Shown: one piece after another, positions 23,001 to 35,779 of the stretch
Layout of the letters: each line of letters starts with the position of its first letter
How positions within the stretch are numbered: position 1 is the stretch's first letter
Source of the DNA: Chromobotia macracanthus
Taxonomy: Eukaryota > Chordata > Actinopteri > Cypriniformes > Botiidae
Assembly (NCBI GenBank): GCA_036877525.1
Contig: JAZGTH010000008.1
Span: 1,516,001 to 1,580,000 of the forward strand
Reading direction: 5' to 3'
DNA length: 64,000 nucleotides
Position numbers and translations under genes: made by a program
Notes under the pieces: model-generated
What the model was told of the DNA's origin: nothing
Databases searched by the model: none
The model's input: only the letters and a program-made list of their open reading frames with translations

Positions 23001-25060
23001 TAGCCTAAAATACATTAAAATATGTTAATTAAATATATTCCTGTTGTTTAACCCAAATAATAAAATAAAATGATATATCTAAATAAAGTAACATCATCTA
23101 ATGCTCATGTAATTGCCCTGTTTGCCCTAAGTGCCTAATTTCAAGAATTCATATGGTTATACCCTGTCTGTTAAAAATAAACAATTAGGCTCTTTTGTTG
23201 GTATAGTGCTTTCTAAGATTGAGGTGTAGTTTTAGGCTCTTGTCCAGCTCTTGAGTACATCATAGATCCCTGAAGTAATGCTTACAGTGATTGTCGGGAG
23301 ATCACTTCGCTGTGGTGGCTATACACTTATTTTTTTGGTACAACAGCACAAATGCAAATGAAATGTTGCTCTTTTTTACAGCAGTTTCATAAACAAATTT
23401 AATGTCAAGTAACTTGAAGAGAAAAATTGGCCAGTCTGTATGTTTTTCACCAATTAAATTAGTTTGAAATGAAGCCAATAAATCAAGTGTTGCATGTGGA
23501 CAGCGCACAGACTGACAGTTGGTCTGGAACAGCATGTGTGGACTGGAGTGACAGTTTTCCATTTACCACTTAACGTTAACCACTCCCTCTGTTATATACA
23601 ATCTCTTCTTGTCCAATCAAATGAGAAGACTGAAACTAACTGCATAATAAATCATAAAATATGGTCATTTTCTTTTAACAAACACATCCTCTCCATCATA
23701 TGTGTCCTTGCTGAGACATTCATCTGTTTTACATTAATTTTATTATATAACTGTGTAAAATAAATATATATCATCTGTATGTTTTATTATTATATTTTAT
23801 ACAATACACGTTTAATGATTATTCTATACATGCATAAATATAGCAAGACATTAAAATAAGCCTCTATATAAGCATAGACCATGAGCTCAGATCAGAATAT
23901 ATTCTGAAATTAACTCATTTAACTTTCCATTTTTATAGCTGAGAACATTGTAAACTTGTTTTTTAAAATTGTTTAGTAAAGAAAACAAGGTAAAGCACTG
24001 TGTGGTTACATATCATTATGCATCCTGTCACAGGCATCAACATACAACAACTACAACAAGTATGTGTCAAGAGGGGAAGAACCTTTGCTATGAAATTGGG
24101 TCCTTTAAAATGAGAAAAGCAGGCTCTCCCCATCCCATGTTACATAAAAGTGGTGTGTTTGGGTAAGACAACGCCTGTCAGGAACAATTCAAGGTGAGGC
24201 ATGTTTTCAGCTTCTTGCACACCTCCAAAGACTGATGACAGTACTTTTGTTTTTAATGATTGACTGCAGCATGCCTCCCTTGGCCTATATCATAGCACGG
24301 TGATTACTGATAAAGAATCTGTACATGATATGTAGCTGTGCCACTGTTCATTTTTTTGAATAAACAAAATATACTTGTGATTGGTCAAGTATACAGTTTA
24401 CGTAAATCTGACAGTCACTTCCTGTCTAAGTGGACATTTTTTTGGCCAGGATAGACTAAATTCTGGACCAGACTTTATGCCAATAATCAAAAGTCTGTCT
24501 ATTAGAGACCAGAGTGAGAGCAAACATATGTCATTGTTAACATAATTAACTTAATTGTTTCACTGGTCAGAACACATTAGCATAAAGTTTCAAAAGGCAA
24601 ATTATATCTTTGATTCATTTCAGGTGTTAATGTTAAGATATGAAGATAGAAAGACAATGACCAAGCGGTGACGATGACCAAATAATGTTTTTTTGACAAG
24701 CAACCAAGTACAACAATTTTTTTTGTAATTTTATACACAAAGTGCAACAGGGCAACTGTTTCTGAATTCATTCATTTTCTCTCAGTAGCAATGCTCACTA
24801 TGTAAAATGAGTAAGTGGTTTCAGACATCTATTAGACCAGTAGCTGAGCCCTCAGTTCAGAAGGTTTATATTTCTTCTGGTTCCTTTAGCAATAGAACAG
24901 TTTTCTGCTTGAGTTCAAACTTGCTGAAATGGATAACCAAGACTACTGAGATGGAAAGCTAAACCTTGGCTACTTTTTTACAATCCAACAGAATAGAGAA
25001 TCTGTACATGTCTTTAAAAGGTTGCTTGACCTTCTGAAATAAACATCTTAAACCAAGCTC
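20040..25060. other. Intergenic DNA, no gene seen
   Basis: No exon with family similarity on either strand. The 125-codon minus frame 21699-22076 has no recognisable domain and normal AT-rich composition, so I regard it as chance. A copy of the short 'gatagttcaccc' repeat begins at 20482. Confidence 0.45.
20482..20525 (+). repeat. Cyprinid short interspersed repeat, 'gggatagttcaccc' type (end fragment)
   Basis: aaagggatagttcacccaaaaa is the typical beginning of a very abundant short repeat in cyprinid genomes. The similarity fades after about 45 bases. Related, longer copies are at 31275, 51210 and 52165, with an inverted copy at 50100. Confidence 0.65.
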
Positions 25061-25069
25061 AGATTGTTT

Positions 25070-25205
25070 TCTTGCTGGTTTAGTTGACCTCCTAGCTAAG
25101 CCAAACTGGTATTTAGCTCATTTAACTGGAAGGTCTCCAAGCCTGACCATCTTTATTGTTCTATAACCAGCTAAACAGGCCAGTCAAACCAGCTTGGCCA
25201 AGTTG
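25070..25205. repeat. Degenerate 'gctggttta/ccagctaaa' repeat tract
   Basis: Recurring variants of tgctggttta, cctagctaagcc, ccagctaaac and accagcttggcc occur in both orientations. This is a common low-order teleost repeat that can form cruciform-like pairing. No gene is present. Confidence 0.6.
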
Positions 25206-25469
25206 TGGAAACCACCTTAGGATGATTTAATGCAAAGACAAGCATCTGCAAATTTTTGTAATTTTTTTCCATTTCTATTCCTTCCACCAATAATCCTCCT
25301 TTTCCTTTACTTTCTCTCCCTGTCTCATCCTCTGTGTGGAAAAAAACTGTGTTGGGCAGCTGGCTGATGATAAGTCTGCTGTATCCGGTAGCCAGTTAAA
25401 GTTTAACAGATGATTGCGAAAGACCTCACGCTGCTCTTGTGTCCTGGTGTGTGTGTGGAGATGCATTAA

Positions 25470-25487
25470 TCACACACACACACACAC
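25470..25487 (+). repeat. (CA)9 microsatellite
   Basis: An uninterrupted CA run following ttaat, with a short GT run (tgtgtgtgtg) 20 bases upstream. Confidence 0.9.
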
Positions 25488-25499
25488 TATCATCTATTG

Positions 25500-27460
25500 A
25501 AGCAGCATAAATCTATGATACATCATAGATGAACGATGAAAGTAAACAGGAAATATAATTTGTTGGTTTTATAATTATTATAATGTTGAGGTTTTGTCTG
25601 GTGTTGTCAGATTTTACTGGGCCTGATTGTGTGCCCAGCTGATAAGAGAGTGTAAATATCTAAATAGAAACTCTGTTGACACAGTTTAAATGCTGTTGTC
25701 TTTATGTTTGTAGCAATAACCTATTCACAATTCCCTGACTAATTCTCAGCCAAGATTGAAGACTTGTCACAGTCTGTTGCCTAGTAATTACATTAAGCAA
25801 ATTAAATAATAAATTCACCTGAAATATTCAAATGCTTCTGACGCTAAGGAAAATAAATGTAACAGTGAAAGCACATCTGACCTTTAATGATCAACTTAAT
25901 AGCTGTGTTAATGGATTTTACATTCAGTTAACCCAGTAGTCCCGACTGGTTGGCTTAAAGGCATATGTAAGTGTAGCTATAGCAGAATTATCATTATGCA
26001 TTTTATCATTTTTATCTATTACTATTATAATTTTTTTGCCTTGTGGACTTAAATGTTATAGACGCAGTAAGTGACCACTAATCATGGTTCAGGCCCTGAA
26101 CAGAAATGAACTGTTAACCACCACAAAAAAGTTAAAAAAAGTGTTTTCCTCTAAGATCATGGAAAATGTTAAGGAGAGCACAGTTGTCACAGATGTATAA
26201 CATGTTTTTCCTTTCCGGAGCATCATTTTCTGCCCCCATCCCAAATCAATTTGTTTCTCTGGTGCTTAGCTGTAATCCTCATTTATAAGGTTATTTTCAT
26301 AATGCGTGTGTGGCAGCGCATCTGGCTTTTCGCTCTGAGCTCTGAGTGCAATTCAGATTAAACTCAGGGGTCAGGAGGGAGAACCACACACAAATACTCA
26401 CAGGAAGAGAGAGCAAAACAGACAAAAGCTTTACAGCAAAAATACAGCAAATGATGTTGTGCTGCTTTATGTGGCACGTACACAACCATTACATCATAAG
26501 CACAAAACACCAAATGTTAAAATATAAAGTTGATTGAACTGCTTTTCCCTTTGCTGAGAAATGCAACAACTACAATATATTTTGTTTTACAATAATAATC
26601 AGTTTAGGGTAAGGTCATGTTTGTCTACTAATTACACATTTACCTTTGTATCAATGAAGGTTGTTTATTGTGTATGTTGCAAATGGTCAAATGTTGTATT
26701 TATAATATTGCAGGTATTGACACCAGGTGACTGAAGGTGGCATCCTAACTGAAATGGGACCTCACAAGTGGTAGACAACATCATCTGCATAGTGCAAACC
26801 AAATGTCTCAACTCAGAGTTTGTTCTGAATACTGCTAAACTAATTACCTACTATAATAAGGATACAAATACATGGCACACACAAATATCTGGTAAAACTG
26901 TTTATTTTAATTAGATAATTAGTTATTTTAATCAATACATATAGTATTTAATGAATTATGAGTATATATATTTACATTTATTTGACTTTTTCTGACAAGA
27001 TATTTTTACTGCCTTGTCACAAGCCTACCTAGGAACTCAATAGGGTTTGGCGCAGTCATTGTGTAGCAATTCGCCAAAAATGTTTTACCACATTGCTGTT
27101 GCTAAACCTTATTCAGGGGAAGTTTCAGCACCACTAAATATATGTGATTAATTGCCTATATAATAAATGATCAGAGATGATTTGCTGAGCACCCTTTAAA
27201 TAAGGTCTTTTCAAGTTTTGCTGAAAAAGGGGCTGAAGTAAGATTACAAGTATTTTCATAAGGGCTGGTATAAGGTAAAGAGCTGAGACCTCCAGAAACA
27301 AAAATGCTATAATCACTCCTGGTTTGGTTAATTTAAACTTTTATACCTACATATATTACACACAGAAACGTTTTAAATAGAGACACCAAACAACAGATAC
27401 CATGTCTTTAATTAAACACAATCATTGCCTGTTCTGAAAATGTCTAAGTAAACACTCAGT
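25500..27460. other. Intergenic DNA, no gene seen
   Basis: No coding frame is supportable. Segment 26215-26360 is less AT-rich and non-repetitive (catcccaaatcaatttg, ctgtaatcctcatttataag) and could be a minor regulatory block. Confidence 0.4.
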
Positions 27461-27469
27461 GAAGAGAGA

Positions 27470-27720
27470 ATCAGATAATCTACACACAGCAGTGACAGTG
27501 GTCTCCAATTAGCTTATATTAGCCCCATTTAACCTCCCAAATGGCAGTGAGAAAGAAGCAATGATCTCATGTGTGAATCTCGGGGGCTGGATTAGTGGCC
27601 ATTATAGTGATTACATTTCCCTGGCACTCGCACTGATCTTCTCCCCACTGCCATTAGAGCGCTCAAGTTCCCCATCAGGAGAATAGACGATTATCCTGCG
27701 GGTAGATAGATGGAATTTTG
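27470..27720. promoter_or_regulatory. Candidate conserved non-coding element B
   Basis: A 250-base non-repetitive island with balanced composition in AT-rich surroundings. It has packed TAAT/ATTA-type and GATTA-type sites (ggattagtggccattatag, ctccaattagc) and no open coding frame. It resembles ancient vertebrate enhancers in texture. There is no measured conservation. Confidence 0.35.
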
Positions 27721-27729
27721 CACTGTCAC

Positions 27730-30700
27730 ATATTGCAGGGTGATGATAGGTTGAAGTCTACAAAGTGTAAATATGCTATGGGTTTATTCATGTGAGGTGC
27801 AGCAATGCATTTTATTCAATGACATCAGGGAAACCTGCAGGATTTAATTTCACGGTACACACAGAAAACACCCCTAAGCCCCCTCCCCCCCTCTAGAAAA
27901 TTGCAGATTTTGACACAATAATTAAATTATTTTATTTTATATGGATGATGAAAATAAAGTTAGGTAATTTTACTCTAACACCAACACTTATTTTACATAC
28001 TAATGCCCCAGTTCTCAAATTAAATTTTAACATTTTATGTTATATTTAATGCAAAGTTTGCATGTACTATGATAGTGGTGTAGGGAGCATAAACATTATA
28101 AATCTTATCACCTTAATCTTATCTCATTGATATTAATTAGGTGTAATTACCAGTAGTTCTTGTTGACCAGTTGGGTCTTAAAAACATTGTTCAATGTTGC
28201 TGGCTACAATTTCTATGGCTGAAATCTTATAATATAATGACTTTCTCCCTAATTGTTTGGAGGTGGAAAACTTTTTAGTTGCACAAATTACAAAAATACA
28301 ACAGTCATGATATTTGATATTTAATCATTGTTAAAAGTCAATAACCGATTGCCATATTAGTGTATTGTACATTTATAATATTGTAATTAAAATTTAGTTT
28401 TGTCTTAGTTACATCTGAACTGTTTTCCGACACAGGTTGTCATTCTAAGGTAAAAAAAAGGTGGTCAGCAAAACATTTTATCTGGTGGTGGTGGACATGA
28501 TGGGGGAAATCTCCAATCTGACTGCCGATCCGGTCAGAATCAAATACATAATGCACAAAAATAAAATGTGTATACATAATTTTTCGGAATCACATGTCCC
28601 TCTCTGTAAATTATGCTTATTATAGATTGCGCCTTATTTGCAGATTTGCCTGTTACAATTAATGCTAAACAATTACTGCCCATGGAAAGCATGTACTAAA
28701 TGGATATTGATTTCAAAGAGATGACTGGTCACAATTTCCACTGATCATGGCAGCAAGAATTTATCAAACAGTTAAATGATGGAGATGAAAGTGGACAAAC
28801 ATACATTCCCTATTTAAATAGCAATGGATCATAGTGATTGAGTGCAGATGCTGTTAAGTCCCTGTAAAGTATGCCAGATTGCAGAAGTCTGCTAAATCCA
28901 CATGAATCTAGCAGCCAAAGCTGGCCTGAAGGTTAGAGAATTATGGCAGACAAAATTCCATGAAACACAGATTTTGCTGGTAATCATCCTAATTACTTTA
29001 AATTTTCAATTGAGAATCAGGAACTAAGAAACTAATGAGGACGAGTTTGATCCTTCACTCTTTATTTTTAAAATTAAGCCTACCAATAGCTTATATATAG
29101 TTGTTACATCATAATAATAAATAAGGAAGTATTTTAAATTAAAATTACTTAGAGCTGGTTTAAGACAACGTTTGTTCACATAATGCTAAAGATAGAATTA
29201 ATTTCCTCAAAATGCACCAAACTTGCATGCAATGCAGTTTGAGTATGTCTTCACTGCCATCCAGACATTAGTAATCTTCAGGAGGAAGGAAGCTCATGTC
29301 ATGTTTCTGCTGAGATCAGTTGAAAGCAGACATGACTGCACCGTGTTTGTCACAACAGAGAAACAGCGATGAGAGGACCAACAGCCTCCATCTGTCTGTA
29401 TCCTTCCTCTCGTGTGGCTCTATGTCAGGGGCTCCTCAACATGTTTATTGTTTTTCACAGCTGTTGTTTTCACAGTCTGAATCAAAAAACTTTGGCTTCC
29501 ATAATTATCACATCTGTAACATGCTGAACTATTTACAAGTACATGAGCGCAAATAGTTCAAGCTACGTAAGCTTAATTTCTCGCGACATATTCCATTTGC
29601 ATTGTCACTAGAAGCGTGAAAGCAGATGAAATGACTGTGTAAAGAAAATGTTACTAAAATGTTACATCATCTCTTGGTTTATATTCCCTATAAACAAACA
29701 GTGATGGATCTCATATATCTTGGATGGATTTTTGTGCTCATTAAAAGTAGCATTTTTAAATAAGAACCCTTGTGTTTTAGAAACCTTCCGTTTTTATTTC
29801 AGTGAGTCACTCATTATATTGTGTAATAAATATTTGTGTAAGAAGTGAGTTCATTACATTTTTCTGCAACAGCACTATTTCTGCATCTTAATCCCAGTTT
29901 TCTGTATTTCTTTACACTGTGAAAAAATGCAATTTTGATACTGTAAATAATCGATTACACCTTCCCTTTGCACGGAAAACTAATTGGTGCAAAACGCATT
30001 AAGTACTGCAATTCCTATATACATAAATGTTTTGATTTGACATTTTTTGTGAGTGTTTCTTACCCATGTAAAACTAAATTCTATGATGTTAAGGGTGGTT
30101 GCCAGTTAAGTTTAGTTTAGTTTAGTTACAACTAAACAACAAACAAACTCCAAAACAACATGGAGGACAGACAGGCAGACATACAAGAATTTACATAGGT
30201 TTTGTAATGTCATCCATTGTTTTTGTATATTCACATGACTTTAAATACTGTAAATGATTAACATGTAAAATTTGACTTTCATACCAGATGAAAGGTTATA
30301 CGTTAAGTCTTTGCTTTGTAAAAATATACTGTTCTTGATTTTCACATTTGCATATATATTTGAATATATATATTGATATAAAGGATGAAATATATATTTA
30401 TTGTGATGAAGCATTTTTTGTTCCGTTTTGATTCACATAAGGTCTGTAAATGTGCTAGCAAACACTGAGTAGGTGTTGTCTTCTACCATCAACAGATGGT
30501 CGCCTCTTTCACGAAGAGTTTTGTATTAATATTTAATAGCAATAGAGTGTGAATCTGAATTGATGCATTTCTCTGTGTGTGTATGAGTGTGTGTGAAGAG
30601 AAAGACACACCACACATGCCAGCAACGAACAGATTTTATGACGTTTGCACTCAGTAATCCTGATCTGTTTGGCACAGTCAGCACATGCTGTGTGGCACCA

Positions 30701-31270
30701 GATGAGAATTGTCATGTGGAAACATGTTGATTTGATACCTCCACAGTGCAAATGCAGTCATTATTATACTTAATGAAACAACAATTAAACCTTATTTATA
30801 TAGTAACTTTTTATATGGTCACTGCATTTGATTCCTACATACTGAGAAAAATAAGATACATACAAACATAAGATCTTCCTCGCCCTTTTGCCACAAACAT
30901 TTTTGAATGATGTTGCTTTCATTATATGTCCTGGTACAGTGGGATTATGTGGTCAGTGCTTACAGTAACATCTTAAGTAATTAGTGCCACAAAAGTTCTT
31001 CCTGATGGATGCAGCCTGACCAATAATGGCGGATTAGTATTAATTCTTCTGAAGTTGTAGAAAAAGCCGAGCAATGGAGGGAGCAGCAGGTAAGCTGCAA
31101 GGCTGTGAGGGCCAAGATTGAGTTTTCACATATTTCACAAATATACAGTCAGCAGAAATTGCAGTGGCCTTGTGAATTTGGTGGCAACTTCAGACCAGAT
31201 GCACATTAATGTATGTTGAATATTTAACTGACAGTAAATTAAACTTTATGCTCACACTGAAAATCCATGT
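27730..31270. other. Intergenic DNA, no gene seen
   Basis: AT-rich, with no exon recognised. It includes a short (GTTTA)-type tandem at about 30108-30127 and an AT-rich block at 30350-30410. A less AT-rich stretch at about 30960-31120 has no clear identity. Confidence 0.45.
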
Positions 31271-31274
31271 TGGT

Positions 31275-31585
31275 TAAAAGAATAGATCAGTTGAAATGAA
31301 AACTCTGACATCATTTACTAACACTCATGTCGCCCCAAACCCATATGACTTTCTCTTTTCCGTACAACATAAGCATAGCCTGATCAATCGTTGTGGAGTT
31401 CCACAGAAAATTACCTGCCATCTGTCCAACTCATGTGCTATATTTAAAGTCTTCTGAAGTCATATGATAGAATTTATCATAAAAATAATATGCAGCTTTT
31501 TGGAACTCTTTATAGTCATCATGAACTATTGCTATAGAAATAAAGCCAAAAAGATTTTGAAAAATGATACAGGTGATGATACAGG
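31275..31585 (+). repeat. Cyprinid short interspersed repeat, 'gatagttcaccc' family (longer copy)
   Basis: Contains the family landmarks in order: tgacatcatttacta then ctcatgtcgccccaaacc and atgactttct (31308-31355), followed by tcttctgaagtcatatgata (31449-31470). The copy is diverged and lacks a crisp 3' end. The order of blocks is shared with the copy at 52165-52590. Confidence 0.65.
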
Positions 31586-31660
31586 TGATACACAAATGAT
31601 TATTTAGAAATGTTGTTTCTGCTATATACACCCTATGTACTGTAATATATATAGTAGTCA

Positions 31661-31672
31661 CACACACACACA
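31661..31672 (+). repeat. Short (CA) microsatellite
   Basis: Six CA units after tagt, ending caatcaac. Confidence 0.8.
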
Positions 31673-32189
31673 ATCAACAGTTGACAGTTACTTAGGGACA
31701 CTGGGCCCTGCGGGTCTACTGGCATTTAAGAAGCTACTGTGCATGTAACTAATTCATGTGCTTTCACCAGCCAACAAGTACACAAGCTCCTAACAGCCAC
31801 ATTATATAATCTTCATCTCAGCATCTACTCTCAAAGTAAAATATGAAAATGATGAAAATGAAATGAATGAGGACATTCTTCATGTGGGAAATATAATAAG
31901 GCATTTAATCTTTAGGTATTCATAGCTATGCCTTCATAAACCTTTCTATATAAAAATGATCTGTTGTTTGTCTATTGTCTTGATCCTCATCTATGTTGTA
32001 ATGTGATTAGAGAGTAAAATTAGCTTCTTTTCATACTCATTATGATATGTTAATGTGTAGCTTCTGCTGAATTCAGGATTTTAACAGGCTTAATGGTTTT
32101 CCGTAATGGTGTATTATTTGTCGCATTACATGATTAAATGCTTTTTACATCAAAGCTTAATGTGCTATAATATGAATAAGAAGTGTTTT

Positions 32190-32660
32190 AATCATCCCAT
32201 CAGGGAATGTTCTCAGAACAGTGGCTAATGTTCTCTAAAAGTTCTCTCAAAGTTTTCTCAAATGTTAGTAGAACTTTTTTAATGTTATAATTCGTATATC
32301 AAAATCGTTATCAAAATCGTTCTTAAGTTGTTAGTGGAACATTTTAAAAATGTAAAGAATTTTAAAAGGTGTGAATAACGTTATTATAACCAAGCAATAA
32401 TGTTAATAACATTTTTAAAAAAATGGAAGTTTTGAAAGTTCATAGAACATTCAGAATAACATTTGTAATGTTTTTGTTATCTAATGGATATGTTAGGGAA
32501 ACTGTCAGGATTCTGGCAAGATAATCAAGAAAAATTCATTAGAAACATTCTTAGAACCTAAGAAAATTATTACTGATTATTAATGATGGATTAAGCATTA
32601 CTGAACCTTAGAACCTAAGACAGAAACATTCTTAGAACCTAAAATTGTTAGCTGGGATAA
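32190..32660. repeat. Degenerate 'aacattcttagaacc' repeat, ending 'gttagctggga'
   Basis: Repeated variants of gttctctaaaa, agaacattc and aacattcttagaacct end in aaaattgttagctgggat. This is a dispersed AT-rich repeat known from fish intergenic DNA. The same terminal phrase occurs near 58410, and similar units occur at 59190-59290. Confidence 0.6.
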
Positions 32661-32699
32661 ACCTGTTTCAAGCTTTCATTATGTTCTTCTGATGTTCTG

Positions 32700-33920
32700 T
32701 TGGTTCATCTAGAAAACAGACATATTTGACATATACTGTTCACTGTGGCCTTAACCTGGGAAGCTTTTAAAACAGTATGAAAGGAATTTACTATGTATGC
32801 TGCATTCTTACTGGCTGCTTTTAACTTATTATTTGATCCAAGTAATCTATTTTTTTTTAAATTACATAAAAAAACAATTATATTTTTGTCTACAAAAGTA
32901 ATTTCAAACATTGAAACATACACCTTCAGATAAAAGATTTTTAAGACCATAAGAGCATGTTTGTCAAGTGATCCTAAACTTTTTACCGGTAGTGTATATA
33001 TACATATACACACTGGTTACACTGCTAAAACATCTGTTCAAAATCACCTTAAAGGGCTAAAAGTCACCCTGGCAATAGTTGCTTCAAAGTCACTGAAAAT
33101 AAGTGAGACATAAATGAGACTCATGTAAATCACACTTTCTTGAATTATGATTTTTGAGTTTCATGTTTCTTCCACAAATTTGTTGTGTGCAGGTGTGGAT
33201 TGTCACTTCCAGCACGTGTTGGACAATAAATGCAGGTAATGAAGAGGAAGTGGGTTAGATCTTTGTGTAACAGTGATTTTATGATGGATAAAGTTTTTTT
33301 GCATGCTGCTTTGTGTTATGACTAAGAATTTCCCTTATCCATGGTAAAGTCGTTGTAACGCATATTGCATTATTTGACCTGCCCTGCAGCACATAATATC
33401 CAATTCAATTCCAGGGGTGAAAGAGAGGATGCAAAATGGTATTATACGCTGAAACATCTGTTGACAGTTCTGTTGACAAATCTTACAGTTGACAAGCATC
33501 AATATTTTTTTTATTTTTTGGGGAAAAATACCATCCATGATTATTACCCACGTCCTCAAAAAGGTTTTTAGGCAGACCAAAGTTCTCTCCTGATGTCTTC
33601 AGATTGGCCAGGCTAGGCCTAAACACAACAAGTGTTCTGTTTCAGTAACCTAAACTTCTGCAGTCAGACAAAGCTGGAAATAGCTGCTTGACATGTTGAA
33701 TTTTAATGCAACTGCTATTTTTAGCCTCATGGGTGCAATCAAACTCCCTGTCAGCGCAGTGCCCTGGAGGATGCGATACTTATCCAAGAATTATTTTACC
33801 TTGTGAATGACCTCAGAATTCACAAATGACACACTGAGATGCTCTAATGACAAACACTAGCTTAACATGTCTTTTTTGAGAAGACTAGCTTTTGAATAGA
33901 AAACTGTATTCCCAACTGAA
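32700..33920. other. Intergenic DNA, no gene seen
   Basis: The longer frames (for example minus 32705-33013) consist of AT-rich, low-information codons without a domain. Nothing else was recognised. Confidence 0.45.
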
Positions 33921-33927
33921 CATTTAA

Positions 33928-33985
33928 AGTTTCCCTTTCAAGAAAACTAAACACTGCGTTATGGCTTTGGCATGCTATGGGAAAC
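33928..33985 (+). repeat. DIRS copy 2, 5' inverted terminal repeat
   Basis: Starts gtttccctttcaagaaaac and includes actgcgttatggctttggc. The reverse complement aligns with 35550-35605 with several mismatches. Confidence 0.7.
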
Positions 33986-34559
33986 ACGCTTCAGGCACTC
34001 TCTGGTCTAAACACGAGTGAAGTCACACATATTTACAGGCAGGTCGGGGTAATGTGATGTATTCTTGTGCGCCATGTAACCATTAAAAAAACTGCAAAAA
34101 ACGTCATCAGCTTCTTGTCTTCAGAAACCCTGTCTGTTTGTCCATGTGTCAGGCAGTTATGCATGAGGGAAACAAGAAGATATTAGAGTAGGACAATTGT
34201 TGGAAAGAGAAAGAAAAAATCTAGTTCTAAAAACTTATGAAGTGCATGCCATCCTGTTCTCGCTATATCACAGTGGGTGACAGGCATGATATGTCTGTTT
34301 TGAATGGAGCATGTCTGGTCAGCTTTCAAGGGAGCCGGCTGCCCTCAGTGTAAGTTAATTCAACAGAGAATGCTCTGCTCCTGCCTGTCTCTCTTTAATC
34401 CCAATGGGAGCTGGGCAGCTGCACCCCATGAGTGGGTCCTGCTTCTGGCGAGGAGAATCTGGGGATCTTGCTTATGGGGATTGCAGCTCTTTTCTCTCAT
34501 GCTCTCCGCCAAATATGATGAGTTCACACCTACTCCAAATAGATTTTTATCATCCAACC

Positions 34560-34916
34560 ATGAGCAGCCTCCCGTTTATCCCTGATCTTCACCCCAAGGT
34601 GTCAAAGTCTTGGAAAAACCCAAATTCAGTATGTGGGTTTACACTGTCCACAAACAATTATTATCTATTGTTGGGGAAGAAATGGATTATGAAAGAGATG
34701 CTTGCGGGCTATCTTTCCTATTCTATAGCATTGTCATTGAGGAAACCTGCCTTCCCTTCTAGACCAGGCAGAATTACATTGAGGCAGCAGCTTAGGCTGT
34801 TGCATCCCTGCACACTATGGCAGTCTTGCAGGTGTACCTGCCCAAAGACTTGGACGAAGGTGGGGGGTTAGAACAGGACATGGTTCAGGAGCTCCACAGG
34901 GCCACAGGTCTTGCTC
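34560..34916 (+). pseudogene. DIRS Gag remnant
   Basis: The frame 34404-34871 holds LPFIPDLHPKVSKSWKNPNS, the conserved central Gag segment of fish DIRS elements. After a frameshift, the frame starting at 34803 reads ASLHTMAVLQVYLPKDLDEG, and then DMVQELHRATGL, another conserved Gag block. Order and strand are right for one decayed gag. The copy also has in-frame stops. Confidence 0.7.
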
Positions 34917-35118
34917 CAAGCAGACTTCCCAGGTCATTGGTTGTTCTATGACTGCTTTGGTGCCATCTGTGGCTTAATTTATCTGGCATCAGAGAAAGGG
35001 ATAAGATCTTTCACACGGACAGCACGATTGCTTTTCAAGACTTGTTCAGCGATGACGTTAGTTCTGTTGTCAACAGATTCTGTGAGGCTTAAAAGCCATT
35101 GGAGGTGTTTCTCTGGAG

Positions 35119-35313
35119 GTGGAGGCTTCTCTTCTACTGGGTCCAGGTATCTGCAGTGTCAGCAATCCACCTCTGCTGCAGCAGAAGGCCAGTGTGGCAT
35201 ATCATTGCAGCTTGTGGCAGCTCGACTTGTTTGCCACCGAGGAGTCAACCCACTGTCCCCTATGGATCAGCCTTCTCACTCGAGCGAGGACGTGGCCAAG
35301 GCTGCGTTTGTAA
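35119..35313 (+). pseudogene. DIRS RT/RNase H end remnant
   Basis: Residues 35-49 of this frame, QLDLFATEESTHCPLW (about 35218-35265), match the very conserved 'VDLFATEESTHCPLW' block near the C-terminus of fish DIRS RT/RNase H proteins. The upstream RT palm with its YxDD is absent, and Gag-like sequence lies less than 350 bases upstream, so a large internal deletion is implied. Confidence 0.75.
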
Positions 35314-35389
35314 GTCTTTCTCCTGATAGTCTTGCTTCCAGGAGTCCTAGCAAGGGTTCGACAAGACCGATTTCAACTGTGCACCTCTA

Positions 35390-35460
35390 AGTGATGTTTG
35401 TGCTGTGGCAGGCTGGTCCTCTCCATACACATTCATTACATTCAACCTCTCCTGGGTTGA
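35390..35460 (+). pseudogene. DIRS tyrosine recombinase C-terminal remnant
   Basis: The + frame at 35390 reads SDVCAVAGWSSPYTFITFNL, close to the 'DIC..AGWSSPHTF..FY' box that ends the recombinase domain. The position of the usual catalytic tyrosine of the FY pair reads FN here, so the nucleophile appears lost. Confidence 0.65.
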
Positions 35461-35544
35461 CAAGTTCTCTCTTCTGCTCCAGTTTTCTGTGCCAGTGTTT
35501 CACAGCATCTGGGGCAGGCCTTTCCTCAGTGTGGTGTAGTGAGC

Positions 35545-35605
35545 ATTAACATTCTCCATGGTATCAAAGCTATGATGCAGCTTTGAGTTTTCTTAAAAGG
35601 AAACA
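35545..35605 (+). repeat. DIRS copy 2, 3' inverted terminal repeat
   Basis: Contains ctccatggtatcaaagctat and ends gttttcttaaaaggaaac. It is the imperfect inverse of 33928-33985, and the element's complementary-type tail continues to about 35760. Confidence 0.7.
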
Positions 35606-35779
35606 TCTTAGGTTATGCATGACATTTTATGTTTCCTATGACAGAGAACGAGTCTCTGCGTTTCTTTGCCACACTTCAGTCATGCTTGCACACCCCCCTT
35701 CAGACTTAAATGCCAACTTCTGATGATGCCTTTTGCAGGCCCCTTTTAAATGTTATGTGGAGTTATAATAAATAACATC

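Larger units (their letters stand above)
33928..35760 (+). mobile_element. Degenerate DIRS-type retrotransposon (copy 2, different subfamily)
   Basis: The left end (33928-33985, with ccctttcaag then the gctatgggaaac block) is the imperfect inverse of the right end at about 35550-35605, which contains gttttcttaaaaggaaac. A complementary-type tail follows (35606-35760, gaacgagtctctgcgtttc). Inside, all on the + strand, are Gag-like text (about 34560-34916), an RNase H/RT-end segment (35221-35265) and the end of a tyrosine recombinase (35390-35452). The sequence of the ends differs from copy 1, so two DIRS subfamilies are represented. Stops and frameshifts are frequent, and large internal parts, including the RT core, are gone. 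Confidence 0.8.
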
